64,000 nt of DNA. Source: Prochlorococcus sp. AG-402-K10 (GTDB lineage: Bacteria > Cyanobacteriota > Cyanobacteriia > PCC-6307 > Cyanobiaceae). The position numbers and the translations under genes are program-made. Under the pieces are notes generated by a model that saw only the letters and a list, made by a program, of their open reading frames with translations, did no database searches and was not told the DNA's origin. This document shows positions 48,016 to 56,863 of this stretch, piece by piece (position 1 is the stretch's first letter; every line of letters starts with the position of its first letter). The stretch covers positions 1-64,000 of the forward strand of contig QCIF01000003.1 in assembly GCA_003216835.1 (NCBI GenBank), given 5' to 3'.

Positions 48016-48957
48016 TTAATAATTTTTTAGCATTGCTTTTATGTTTCTTTTCCACATCCAAGGTTTTATTCTTTTTAATGTTGTTCCTCTCAGATTTTCT
48101 TCCCATTTCTTATCATCCCAACTTAATGAATTAATATCAAGATTCTCAATCCATTTTTTTGGAGTAGTTTCAAAAGTATTGTTGTAGGGAACATCTTTAT
48201 TCCAGGGGCATACATCTTGGCAAATATCACATCCTGCAATCCATCCATTTAAATTTTTTGCAATTTTTTTTGGTATTGTTTTGTTTCTACTTTCTATAGT
48301 GTGATAGGAAATACATAAGTCGGATTGTATAACAAAAGGTTCTACGATTGCTTTCGTAGGACATTGTTCTATACATTTATCACATTTACCGCACAATGAT
48401 TGATAGGGTTTATCTGGTATTAAATCTTTTGTGAGAATGATAAAACCCAACGTAAATAATGAACCATAATTTTTGTTTATTAAATTACTGTGTTTACCTA
48501 TCCAACCTAATCCTGATTCTTCGGCCCATGCTTTTTCAAGGAGAGGGGAGCTGTCAACACATATTTTCCATTTACAATCAGGTATTTCTTCTTTAATCCA
48601 TTTACTAATATTTTTTAATTTCTTGTAAATAACTTTATGATAATCTTCTGCCTGACCAAATTTTCCAACTTTATATTTTTTATTATTTTGATTTTGTTCA
48701 CTTTTATAATTAAATCCAACACTTAAAACACTTTTTGCTCCCTCTAAGAGAGATTCTATGTTTTTTCTTCTTTCTGCTTCCATCCATTTCATTTCACTAT
48801 GATAGTTGTGTGACAACCATCTCTCTAATGCATTAGTTCTTAATTTTATTCGAGAACTTCCTGGTATTCTTGCAATTCCACAGATCGCAAAACCTTCATA
48901 AATTGCTCTTTCTTTTAGTTTTTTAGTTAATTCTATTTTGTTTGTACTTATTTGCAT
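48016..48957 (-). CDS. queG: Epoxyqueuosine reductase
   Basis: The 313-residue protein has the QueG layout. A cobalamin-binding N-terminal part includes WMEAERRKNIESLLEGAKSV and the EKAWAEESGLGWIGKHSNLI block. Two 4Fe-4S motifs follow in CGKCDKCIEQCP near residue 195 and CDICQDVCPWNKD near 245. It reduces epoxyqueuosine to queuosine in tRNA, the last step of the pathway whose queE and queC genes are at 5527-6879. The enzyme family uses a cobalamin cofactor, consistent with cobA in the genome. It is divergent from the DUF502 gene by 151 bases. Confidence 0.95.
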   Translation of the reverse strand: MQISTNKIELTKKLKERAIYEGFAICGIARIPGSSRIKLRTNALERWLSHNYHSEMKWMEAERRKNIESLLEGAKSVLSVGFNYKSEQNQNNKKYKVGKFGQAEDYHKVIYKKLKNISKWIKEEIPDCKWKICVDSSPLLEKAWAEESGLGWIGKHSNLINKNYGSLFTLGFIILTKDLIPDKPYQSLCGKCDKCIEQCPTKAIVEPFVIQSDLCISYHTIESRNKTIPKKIAKNLNGWIAGCDICQDVCPWNKDVPYNNTFETTPKKWIENLDINSLSWDDKKWEENLRGTTLKRIKPWMWKRNIKAMLKNY

Positions 48958-49108
48958 AATTACTTCATTATGAATAAGGTTTCTTATAAAAGGTAATATT
49001 TGACTAAAAAACTAATAAATAATTTAAATTTATTAAAAATAAATATATCCCTATTAAGTAAAAACAGTTAAAGTTTTAGTACAGTTAATGTAGTGAGAAA
49101 AATTAATT

Positions 49109-49846
49109 TTGGTTGAATCTAATCAAAATCAAGATTTGAACCTAGGATCTAGGCTCCAACAAGATTTAAAAAATGATCTTATAGCTGGCTTGTTAGTTGT
49201 AATACCTTTGGCAACTACTATTTGGTTATCATCTATAGTCAGTAAATTTGTTTTAACTTTAGTCACCTCTGTTCCTAAACAATTAAATCCATTTATTACA
49301 CTCAATCCCTTATTACAAGATTTAATTAATTTAACTTTAGGTTTAACAGTTCCTTTACTAGCAATTTTGCTTATAGGTTTAATGGCCAGAAATTTTGTCG
49401 GAAGATGGCTTTTGGAATTTGGAGAGGGTACATTATCTAAAATACCTGTAGCGGGAGCAGTGTATAAAACTCTTAAGCAATTGCTAGAAACTTTTTTAAG
49501 TAATAAATCTAATAGATTTAGAAGGGTTGTATTAGTCGAATATCCACGTGAAGGACTATTTAGTGTCGGCTTTGTAACTGGTGCTGTTGGTCCTTCTCTT
49601 CAGCCAGAACTAGAAGAAAAATTATTAAGTGTTTTTATCCCTACAGCACCTAACCCAACAACTGGTTGGTACACATTAGTTCCTGAATCTTCAGTTAAAG
49701 ATCTTGATATTTCTGTAGAGGATGCTTTTAAAACAATAATTTCTGCTGGGATTGTTAACCCAGATGATAAAAATAATACAACTAATCCTACATTTTCAAA
49801 ATTATTTTCTCAATTAAGAGCTTCTACTAATACTTCTTCAACTTAA
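49109..49846 (+). CDS. DUF502 membrane protein
   Basis: The 245-residue protein appears to start at TTG 49109; no in-frame ATG or GTG lies nearby upstream. Two membrane segments are visible at about residues 25-50 (LIAGLLVVIPLATTIWLSSI) and 72-92 (LTLGLTVPLLAILLIGLMAR). The soluble domain that follows includes KIPVAGAVYKTLKQLLETF and a VLVEYPREGLFSVGFVTG segment, typical of DUF502. Function is unknown. It is followed by nusB three bases later, so they are likely one transcript. Confidence 0.85.
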   Translation: MVESNQNQDLNLGSRLQQDLKNDLIAGLLVVIPLATTIWLSSIVSKFVLTLVTSVPKQLNPFITLNPLLQDLINLTLGLTVPLLAILLIGLMARNFVGRWLLEFGEGTLSKIPVAGAVYKTLKQLLETFLSNKSNRFRRVVLVEYPREGLFSVGFVTGAVGPSLQPELEEKLLSVFIPTAPNPTTGWYTLVPESSVKDLDISVEDAFKTIISAGIVNPDDKNNTTNPTFSKLFSQLRASTNTSST

Positions 49847-49849
49847 TAG

Positions 49850-50479
49850 ATGAATAGTAATAGATCACTGTCTAGAGAACTATCTTTAATTTCATTAGGT
49901 ATTATTAAAGATAAAGGAGATTGTAAATTAAATCAGCTGCAAATAGAAGAGATAGTTGAAGCTGCTTTGGATTCACTAATAAACCACTGTAGAGATGAGT
50001 TAGATAAATGTGAAGCAGATTTAGAAAATGCATCACAATATATATTAGATAGTGAATTGAAAGAAGATGCTAATTCTTCTTATTCAAATGAAAGAGATGA
50101 TTTAAAAAAAGCACTTCAAAAAATTGAATTGGTAATGAATACTCTTGCAGTTACTTTAGATTTTCCAAAATTAGTAGTTTCTAGCAATCAAATTGATATT
50201 AGAGAAGATGTTAATCAAAGGATTTTACATATAACAAATAACATTAAAATTATTGATGCTGAAATTGATGAAGTAATGGATGGTTGGAGACTAAAAAGAT
50301 TACCACGGATTGATCGTGATATTTTGCGTTTAGCTTATGTAGATATTAATTTTTTAAAAACTCCTATAGCAGTAGCTTGTGATGAGGCAGTAAATTTAGC
50401 CAATAAATACTGTGATACTCAAGGAAGAAAGATGATAAATGGAGTTTTAAGGAGATTGCAAAAAGTTAACTTGCAATAA
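49850..50479 (+). CDS. nusB: Transcription antitermination factor NusB
   Basis: The 209-residue protein is longer than the usual 140-160 because of an insert of about 60 charged residues after the first helix (SLDSLINHCRDELDKCEADL onward). The C-terminal NusB core is clear: WRLKRLPRIDRDILRLAYVD near residue 145, then TPIAVACDEAVNLANKYCD and INGVLRRL at the end. It joins NusA, NusE (S10) and NusG on boxA RNA to prevent termination in rRNA operons. Extended NusB proteins of this kind are usual in cyanobacteria. Confidence 0.92.
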   Translation: MNSNRSLSRELSLISLGIIKDKGDCKLNQLQIEEIVEAALDSLINHCRDELDKCEADLENASQYILDSELKEDANSSYSNERDDLKKALQKIELVMNTLAVTLDFPKLVVSSNQIDIREDVNQRILHITNNIKIIDAEIDEVMDGWRLKRLPRIDRDILRLAYVDINFLKTPIAVACDEAVNLANKYCDTQGRKMINGVLRRLQKVNLQ

Positions 50480-50539
50480 TTATTTGATATAAATAAATAG
50501 TATTTTACAATTTAATTATTAAAGGATCTAAAAATATTA

Positions 50540-51778
50540 ATGACTGATCTTGATAATTCTCGAGAATGGGCTTCACAAGCTTTTGCAATTCTAAAAAAAC
50601 AACAAGCGGAACAAAAAGAAGCGGAACAAAAAGAAGCGGAACAAAAAGAAGCGGAACAAAAAGAAGCGGAACAAAAAGAAGCGGAACAAAAAGAAGAGTA
50701 TTCTGATACTTCAAATTTAAAAAATAAACCTCTAAGCTTTAATAATGATAATGAAGTAGAACTAGGCGAATTTGATGATGATTTTACTTGGTCAGCCATG
50801 GTCTTGGCTGCTCAAGGAAAAAAAATAAATCAAATATCAATTGACGAAATTGATTGGTTAACTAAATTAAGACGTGGTTTAGAAGAAACTAGAAAAGGTT
50901 TTGTTACAGAATTATTAGACAAACTAGGGGATGATCCTCTTACTCCAGAATCTCTTGATGATTTAGAAACCCTATTAATTAGAGCTGATGTAGGAATTGA
51001 TTCAACGGATAAGGTAATTGCATCTCTTCGAAAAAAATTAAATGAAGAAGTTGTTGGGGGAGAAGAGGGAATTAAATTTCTCAAGGAAGAATTAAGGCTA
51101 ATTATTGATAAACCAATAAAAAATTCTGGTAAAAAATTTTTAGCTCCTGAAAAAGGAAAGTTGAATGTTTGGTTATTAGTTGGAGTTAATGGGGTTGGTA
51201 AAACTACAACTTTAGGAAAATTAGCTTATTTATCATCAAGAAGTAATTATAAAACTTTGATAGCCGCTGCTGATACTTTTAGGGCAGCAGCAGTAGAGCA
51301 ATTAAAGGTATGGGGAGAAAGGAGTAATGTTGATGTAATTTCTAATCAATCACCAAATGCTGATCCAGCAGCTGTGGTTTTTGATGCTATAAATTCAGCA
51401 AAAAAAAGGAATTGTGATTTATTACTCGTCGATACTGCAGGTAGATTGCAAACAAAAAATAATCTTATGGATGAATTATCAAAAATAAAAAGAATTATTG
51501 ATAAAAAGGTCCCTGATGCAATAGTTGAATCATTATTAGTGTTGGATGCAAGTCAAGGTCAAAATGGTTTAAAGCAAGCAAAAAGTTTTGCAAAATCAGC
51601 AAATTTAAGCGGTGCAATTATTACTAAATTAGATGGTTCTTCAAGAGGGGGGGTTTCTTTAGCTGTTTCTGCAGAAGTTAATCTGCCTATAAGATTTATT
51701 GGTGCTGGAGAGGGAATAAAAGATTTAAGACCGTTTAACAGTTTTGAATTTGTGGAAGCTTTGCTTGCAGAGAGATAA
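50540..51778 (+). CDS. ftsY: Signal recognition particle receptor FtsY
   Basis: The 412-residue protein has a variable charged N-terminal A region and a C-terminal NG GTPase domain. Its motifs are G1 LVGVNGVGKTTTLGKLA near residue 217, AADTFRAAAVEQL, G3 LLLVDTAGRLQTK, and G4 TKLDGSSRGG near 360. It receives SRP-ribosome complexes at the membrane. Residues 23-52 consist of six identical AEQKE units encoded by a perfect 15-base tandem repeat (50606-50695). The A region is otherwise short and acidic. nusB precedes it by 60 bases. Confidence 0.96.
   Translation: MTDLDNSREWASQAFAILKKQQAEQKEAEQKEAEQKEAEQKEAEQKEAEQKEEYSDTSNLKNKPLSFNNDNEVELGEFDDDFTWSAMVLAAQGKKINQISIDEIDWLTKLRRGLEETRKGFVTELLDKLGDDPLTPESLDDLETLLIRADVGIDSTDKVIASLRKKLNEEVVGGEEGIKFLKEELRLIIDKPIKNSGKKFLAPEKGKLNVWLLVGVNGVGKTTTLGKLAYLSSRSNYKTLIAAADTFRAAAVEQLKVWGERSNVDVISNQSPNADPAAVVFDAINSAKKRNCDLLLVDTAGRLQTKNNLMDELSKIKRIIDKKVPDAIVESLLVLDASQGQNGLKQAKSFAKSANLSGAIITKLDGSSRGGVSLAVSAEVNLPIRFIGAGEGIKDLRPFNSFEFVEALLAER
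50606..50695 (+). repeat. Perfect 15-base tandem repeat, six copies, inside ftsY
   Basis: Six exact copies of GCGGAACAAAAAGAA run from 50606 to 50695, followed by an imperfect GAG continuation. They are in frame and encode AEQKE six times. No base differs among copies, which points to recent expansion by slippage. Confidence 0.98.
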
Positions 51779-51839
51779 ATATTTAATTAATTTTTTTTAA
51801 AATTATAATTTTAGTGTTAAAACATACCTATATATTTAA

Positions 51840-53189
51840 TTGGTTTTGCTTAATAATCAAAAAGACAAATTATTTTCTAAAAAAGTTATAGAAACATTTT
51901 TAGAAAATGAATATAAATCCACAATTAAAAAAAATGATAAATTTTCCGAACTTGCATTTTCAATTGCATATTACTTAAAATCTTTTTCTAATATAAAAAA
52001 ATTATTAGATTATATATGTTTAATTTTTAAGCATATTTTTGATCAAACATTAATATTAATTATCCCATTAAATGAAGAAGGAGAAATATGGAATGAAAAT
52101 ATCAAAATTTCGGCAAATATAGAATTTTTACAAGTAGAAAAAGCAATTAATATTTTTCTTAAAAAGTTTACTTTCTCTAAAAATTTTAAACTAAAGGAAA
52201 TTGGAACTTTTGAACAAGCTTTAAAAAATAATTTTAAGGAATATAATATCGAATCTGATAAAATCTTATCTAGAGGTAAATGTAGAGGATTTATTTATAT
52301 ATTTAACAACTTAATTTCAAACAAGACTGTTTTGGATGATCAAATTTTTAATTTTATTAAAAATTCTCTTGCTATTGGGTTAGAAAATTATTGGTTAATA
52401 AAAACTAAAAAAAGGCATGAGAATGTAGATAGAGAAATTTCTACTGGAGCTGAAATTCAATCTCAATTATTACCTGATTTTTGCCCAGCAATTTTTGGCG
52501 TAGACTTGGCTGCTCATTGCAGGCCTGCTCTTCAATTAGGGGGGGATTATTTTGACTTTATGTCCTTGAAGCCTAATTTCTCAGATAAGAGAAAAGAAAA
52601 ATCTAAATGGGCTTTAGTAATAGGTGATGTTATGGGAAAAGGTATTCCGGCTGGTCTTATAATGACTATGTTAAGAGGCATGCTGCGCGCAGAGGTTTTG
52701 ACAGGTTTGCCTCCAGATAGAATTTTGCATGATTTAAACCAGTTAGCAATTAATGATTTAGATCAATCGCATCGGTTTGTGACTTTGTTTTATTCAGATT
52801 ATGATCCTAGAACAAAGAAATTAAGGTATGCTAATGCTGCTCATAATCCTCCGTTGCTTTGGAAAAATGCTGAGCAGCAGGTTATAAAGTTAGATACTGA
52901 AGGATTTGTTCTTGGATTGCAAAAAGATGCTGAGTATCAGTGTGGCGAAATTAAGCTTAATGCTAATGATGTAATTCTTTATTATACAGATGGAGTAACC
53001 GATACTTCAAATGCTTTAGGAGAAAGGTTTGATGAGGAAAGGTTAATTCAAACACTTTCAAAATTTTGTAAGCAATCTTATTCATCTCAAGAAATTCTTA
53101 ATAGAATTTATAAAAAATTAGATGACTTTACTGGTCAAAATAGACATTTAGAAGATGATGCTTCTATTGTAGTTTTTCAATTGAGATAG
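51840..53189 (+). CDS. SpoIIE/RsbU-type PP2C serine phosphatase
   Basis: The 449-residue protein starts at TTG 51840. The C-terminal 240 residues are a SpoIIE-type PP2C domain, with LQLGGDYFDFM near residue 231, VIGDVMGKGIPAGLIMTML near 262, LRYANAAHNPPLLW near 325, LYYTDGVTD near 382 and the final EDDASIVVFQL. These hold the metal-binding aspartates. The N-terminal part may be a divergent GAF-like sensor. Such enzymes dephosphorylate anti-anti-sigma (STAS) proteins; no STAS or RsbW-like partner lies in the window, so the target is unknown. Confidence 0.85.
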   Translation: MVLLNNQKDKLFSKKVIETFLENEYKSTIKKNDKFSELAFSIAYYLKSFSNIKKLLDYICLIFKHIFDQTLILIIPLNEEGEIWNENIKISANIEFLQVEKAINIFLKKFTFSKNFKLKEIGTFEQALKNNFKEYNIESDKILSRGKCRGFIYIFNNLISNKTVLDDQIFNFIKNSLAIGLENYWLIKTKKRHENVDREISTGAEIQSQLLPDFCPAIFGVDLAAHCRPALQLGGDYFDFMSLKPNFSDKRKEKSKWALVIGDVMGKGIPAGLIMTMLRGMLRAEVLTGLPPDRILHDLNQLAINDLDQSHRFVTLFYSDYDPRTKKLRYANAAHNPPLLWKNAEQQVIKLDTEGFVLGLQKDAEYQCGEIKLNANDVILYYTDGVTDTSNALGERFDEERLIQTLSKFCKQSYSSQEILNRIYKKLDDFTGQNRHLEDDASIVVFQLR

Positions 53190-53252
53190 ATATTTTTTGT
53201 CACATATATAAAAAAATGCTTTATTAGTAGTAACTAAAGTTTTTAGATTGAT

Positions 53253-54632
53253 ATGTCAAAAGTTTGGAGTAAAAGATTTGATAGTAGCCTTAATCCTTTT
53301 ATTGAAAAGTTTAATGCTTCAATTTGTTTTGATAAGAAACTTATCTTAGAAGATATAGAGTGTTCTATCGCTCATGCAAAAATGCTTGGTCATACCAAGG
53401 TTTTATCTTCGCAAGAAGCTTTAAAGATAATTAGTGGCTTAGAGAATATTAAAAATGAATTTTTGGAAGGTAAATTTTCTCCTGGATCTCCTTCTGAAGA
53501 TATTCACTATTGTATTGAGGAAAAACTTATTAAATTAATTGGCGAGACTGGAAAGAAATTACATACAGGTAGAAGTAGAAATGATCAAGTAGGGACAGAT
53601 TTAAGATTATGGTTAAGAAAAGAGATTGATAATCTTGATTTATTAATTATTGAGTTGCAAAAAGCATTGTTTAATATCGCCAAAGCAAATGTTTATACTC
53701 TAATTCCAGGTTATACACATATGCAAAGAGCACAACCCTTATCTCTAGCCCATCATATTTTGGCATATTTAGAAATGTTCCAAAGAGATCGAGAAAGGCT
53801 TAAAGAAGTTCGATCTAGAGTTAATACCTCTCCATTAGGGGCGGCAGCATTAGCCGGTACAAAAATTAAAATAGATCGAAAGTTCACGGCTGATGAATTG
53901 GGTTTTGAGAAAATTTATAAAAACAGTATTGATGCAGTTAGTGATAGAGATTTTTGTGTTGAATTTGTTTCAGCTTCAGCTTTAGTAATGTCTCATTTAA
54001 GTAAGATTTCGGAGGAAATTATTTTATGGGTTACTGATGAATTTTCTTTTGCAAAATTAACTGATAAATGTGCCACAGGTAGTAGCTTAATGCCTCAGAA
54101 AAAAAATCCAGATGTTCCAGAATTAATTAGAGGTAAGACAGGAAGAGTTTATGGACATTTACAAGCTTTATTAACTATGATAAAAGGCCTTCCACTGTCA
54201 TATAATAAGGATTTTCAAGAAGATAAAGAACCTATATTTGATACAGTAGAGACTCTCTCTTCTTGTGTGCGGGCAATGACTATATTAATAAATGAGGGTA
54301 TTGAATTTAATGTTGATAATTTAGCTGATTCGGTGGACAACGATTTCTCAAATGCAACTGATTTAGCCGATTATTTGGTAGGCAAAAATGTTCCCTTTAG
54401 GAGTGCTTACCAAGTGGTTGGTGAAATCGTAAAGTATTGCTTAAAAAGAAAAATTTTATTCAAAAACCTTAAAATAGATGAACTTAAAAAATTTCATAAT
54501 AAATTTGAAGTAGATATTTTTGAAAACATTCATCCAATTAATGTTGTTAAATCCAGAATTAGTAAAGGCGGAACAGGGTTCGCTCAAGTTGAGATTGAGA
54601 TAAATAATTGGCAAAAAAAATTGTTACTATGA
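53253..54632 (+). CDS. argH: Argininosuccinate lyase
   Basis: The 459-residue protein belongs to the fumarase/aspartase superfamily. [13 protein letters not shown] is near residue 82, then [18 protein letters not shown] near 104, [19 protein letters not shown] [16 protein letters not shown] near 152, and the catalytic serine loop [16 protein letters not shown] near 278. It splits argininosuccinate to arginine and fumarate; its partner argG is at 25686. A convincing Rho-independent terminator follows at 54684-54720, one of very few in the window. Confidence 0.97.
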   Translation: MSKVWSKRFDSSLNPFIEKFNASICFDKKLILEDIECSIAHAKMLGHTKVLSSQEALKIISGLENIKNEFLEGKFSPGSPSEDIHYCIEEKLIKLIGETGKKLHTGRSRNDQVGTDLRLWLRKEIDNLDLLIIELQKALFNIAKANVYTLIPGYTHMQRAQPLSLAHHILAYLEMFQRDRERLKEVRSRVNTSPLGAAALAGTKIKIDRKFTADELGFEKIYKNSIDAVSDRDFCVEFVSASALVMSHLSKISEEIILWVTDEFSFAKLTDKCATGSSLMPQKKNPDVPELIRGKTGRVYGHLQALLTMIKGLPLSYNKDFQEDKEPIFDTVETLSSCVRAMTILINEGIEFNVDNLADSVDNDFSNATDLADYLVGKNVPFRSAYQVVGEIVKYCLKRKILFKNLKIDELKKFHNKFEVDIFENIHPINVVKSRISKGGTGFAQVEIEINNWQKKLLL

Positions 54633-54683
54633 TTAATCGAGATGAATTTTCTACAACAAGGGTATTTATTGAAGTAGAATAAT

Positions 54684-54720
54684 AGGGTAGTGTTAATAAA
54701 CTACCTTTTTGTAGTTTTTT
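54684..54720 (+). terminator. Rho-independent terminator after argH
   Basis: GGTAGT (54686-54691) pairs with ACTACC (54700-54705), extended by a G-U and an A-U pair, and is followed by TTTTT, GTAG and TTTTTT. It ends transcription about 50-90 bases past argH and before the RNA-binding protein gene. Confidence 0.75.
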
Positions 54721-54751
54721 TAATTTTGGTCAATTTAAAGTTTAGTTTCAA

Positions 54752-55267
54752 GTGAGTATTTTTGTCGGCAATTTGCCTTTTCGCGCAGAGCGAGAAGATG
54801 TTTTACAGCTTTTTACCCCTTTTGGTGAAGTTATAAATTGTTCTCTTCCTCTGGAAAGAGATACAGGGAGAAAAAGAGGATTTGCATTTGTTGAGATGGT
54901 AGATGAGTCAATTGAGTCAACAGCTATTGAAGGTTTGCAAGGAACTGAACTTATGGGTAGGCCATTAAGAATTAACAAGGCAGAGCCTCGAGGCAGTGCA
55001 GGTGGAGGACCTCGCAGGGGAGGCCGAGGCGGCGGCTACGGCGGCGGCGGCTACGGTGGTGGCTACGGTGGTGGCTACGGCGGCGGCAATAATGGTGGTG
55101 GCTATTCTGAACCGGGCTCAAATTACACTAATAAATCTTCTGGCGCAGAAGGCTGGGAAGATAGAAGCTATGGCAACTCTACGGAAAACTCAGAATATGA
55201 AAGTGGTAGAAGTAGAAGACGTAGAGGGGTTTCTAATGAAGGAACTACATCTAACCAGGAGAGTTAG
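54752..55267 (+). CDS. Glycine-rich RRM RNA-binding protein
   Basis: The 171-residue protein starts at GTG 54752 with an RRM: RNP2 is IFVGNLPF at residues 3-10 and RNP1 is KRGFAFVEM near 42-50. From about residue 85 it changes to a glycine-rich tail with RGGRGGGYGGGGYGGGYGGG, then a polar end with SRRRRG. This is the Rbp layout of cyanobacterial cold- and stress-related RNA-binding proteins. The Gly codons make a sharp GC-rich patch in otherwise AT-rich DNA. The gene lies just after a terminator, so it has its own promoter. Its stop interlocks with convergent dus. Confidence 0.92.
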   Translation: MSIFVGNLPFRAEREDVLQLFTPFGEVINCSLPLERDTGRKRGFAFVEMVDESIESTAIEGLQGTELMGRPLRINKAEPRGSAGGGPRRGGRGGGYGGGGYGGGYGGGYGGGNNGGGYSEPGSNYTNKSSGAEGWEDRSYGNSTENSEYESGRSRRRRGVSNEGTTSNQES

Positions 55268-56268
55268 TATCCTATTTGTTCCAGTTGAGATGTTAATTCT
55301 ATGAGATAAGCAATATTTAATTCTTTTTGGATTGATTTAGTTGCAATCTGATTTCGCCAGATTTTTGCTTTTGGGATTCCTTCAACTAAATTTATTAGAT
55401 GTTTACAAATATCCCAAGTTTTACCTCCATTTTTTAAATGGTTTTCTATGTAAGGAATTAAGGAAAATATTATTTTTGATGCAGTTTTAGCTTTTGTGTT
55501 TAAGCCATATATTTTTTTGTCTATTTCAGACCACCTTAATGGGTGTTTATAAATAGATCTACCAATCATTACTCCATCAAAGTCATTTAATGCATTTATA
55601 CATTGGTCTATATTTGTAATACCACCATTAATTTCAATAATTAAATTAGGATTTGACTGCTTTAATTTTCTAACCATTTCGTATTTAAGTGGGGGTATAG
55701 TCCTATTTTGTTTTGGATTTAAACCCTTTAATATTGCTTTTCTTGCATGAATTGTAAATCTATCCGCACCAGCATTAGCTATTCGTTTTACGAAATTTTC
55801 TAGACTAGAGAAACTATCTACTTCATCAACTCCGATTCTGTGTTTTATTGTTACTGGCAAATTGCAATTATTTTTTAGGGATTCTATGCATTGTGCAACT
55901 GTGTCAGGTTCTTTCATAAGGGATGCCCCAAAGTTTCCTGAACAGACTCTTGGACTTGGACACCCTACATTAAAGTTGATTTCGTCATATCCCCAATCTT
56001 CTGCCATTTGTGCTGCTTCTTTTAGTATCTCAGGATTGTCCCCACCAAATTGAATGGAAATCGGGTGTTCTTCTTCATTGAAATTTAAGAATTTTTCTTT
56101 TTTTTCAGTGTAAATTAAACTCTGAGCCACAATCATTTCTGTATATAAAAGGGCTTTTGAACTTATCTTTCTCATTATCATTCTAAAGTGCTTATCAGTG
56201 CAATCCATCATTGGAGCAATACTTAATTTATGAAATTTAGTTATAGAATTATGTTGATCTATTTTCAT
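55264..56268 (-). CDS. dusA: tRNA-dihydrouridine synthase (DusA-like)
   Basis: The 334-residue flavoprotein has a TIM-barrel start SIAPMMDCTDKHFRMIMRKI near residue 16. Next is INFNVGCPSPRVCSGNFGAS near 97, with the catalytic cysteine in the C-S-G-N-F-G-A-S segment, then PVTIKHRIGVDE near 139, FTIHARKAILKGLNPKQNR near 170 and the FMN-phosphate site DGVMIGRSIYKHPLRW near 228. The length and ARKAILKGLNPKQNR segment favour the DusA subgroup, which modifies U20/U20a in the D-loop. The start is only 25 bases from the divergent msrB start. Confidence 0.92.
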   Translation of the reverse strand: MKIDQHNSITKFHKLSIAPMMDCTDKHFRMIMRKISSKALLYTEMIVAQSLIYTEKKEKFLNFNEEEHPISIQFGGDNPEILKEAAQMAEDWGYDEINFNVGCPSPRVCSGNFGASLMKEPDTVAQCIESLKNNCNLPVTIKHRIGVDEVDSFSSLENFVKRIANAGADRFTIHARKAILKGLNPKQNRTIPPLKYEMVRKLKQSNPNLIIEINGGITNIDQCINALNDFDGVMIGRSIYKHPLRWSEIDKKIYGLNTKAKTASKIIFSLIPYIENHLKNGGKTWDICKHLINLVEGIPKAKIWRNQIATKSIQKELNIAYLIELTSQLEQIGY

Positions 56269-56293
56269 TAAACTTTTAAGGATACTTGGATAT

Positions 56294-56788
56294 ATGAATC
56301 AATTTGTATCTAGAAGAACTTTCATTTTAATTCCTACAATGCCAATTTTAAAATTTATTTTTAAGCCAATGCAAGTATTAGCTTCTTCTCTATCTTCTCG
56401 GGATAGCTGGAATTTATCAAAAGAAGAATGGAAGAACAGACTTAGTCCAGAATCTTATTATATTTTGCGAGAGGAGGGAACTGAAAGAGCTTTCAGTAGC
56501 CAATTAAATAATGAAAAAAGAAAAGGTATTTTTCATTGTGCAGGTTGTGACTTACCTCTGTTTTCGTCTGATACTAAATATGATAGTGGTACAGGCTGGC
56601 CAAGCTTTTGGGATTCAATTAAAGGCTCTATAGAAACAAAGGTTGATTTTAAATTAATTGTACCAAGAACTGAATATCATTGCTCTAGGTGTGGAGGGCA
56701 CCAAGGACATGTTTTTAATGATGGTCCACTTCCTACAGGTAAACGATATTGTAATAATGGTTTAGCATTAAGGTTTGTACCTGATTAA
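56294..56788 (+). CDS. msrB: Peptide methionine-R-sulfoxide reductase with Tat-like signal
   Basis: The 164-residue protein starts MNQFVSRRTFILIPTMPIL, a twin-arginine pattern (R7-R8, then F) followed by hydrophobic residues. The MsrB domain fills residues 37-164: zinc cysteines C82, C85, C130 and C133 (HCAGCDLP and CSRCGGHQGHVFNDGP), and the catalytic C153 in KRYCNNGLALRF. It reduces methionine-R-sulfoxide in proteins. The signal suggests export of the folded enzyme to periplasm or thylakoid lumen, where photo-oxidative damage is strong. A cytosolic location would require the signal to be spurious. Confidence 0.93.
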   Translation: MNQFVSRRTFILIPTMPILKFIFKPMQVLASSLSSRDSWNLSKEEWKNRLSPESYYILREEGTERAFSSQLNNEKRKGIFHCAGCDLPLFSSDTKYDSGTGWPSFWDSIKGSIETKVDFKLIVPRTEYHCSRCGGHQGHVFNDGPLPTGKRYCNNGLALRFVPD

Positions 56789-56795
56789 TAATTTG

Positions 56796-56809
56796 TGCGG
56801 CCTTCCGCA
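56796..56809 (+). terminator. Short hairpin after msrB, possible weak terminator
   Basis: TGCGG (56796-56800) and CCGCA (56805-56809) form a GC-rich five-pair stem with a CCTT loop, eight bases past the msrB stop. Only a broken T-run (CTTGTTTTG) follows, so termination is uncertain. Confidence 0.35.
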
Positions 56810-56863
56810 ACTTGTTTTGTGCATCAATTTAATACAGAATAGTTTTAATAAATTTTTAAAAAA

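Noticed and set aside
50505..50799. Minus-strand ORFs of repeated short peptides across ftsY
   Set aside because: They are antisense readings of the 15-base repeat, which has no stop in these frames by chance.
54996..55304. Alternative-frame alanine-rich ORF in the glycine-rich RNA-binding gene
   Set aside because: It is the frame-shifted reading of Gly codon repeats and has no independent start signal.
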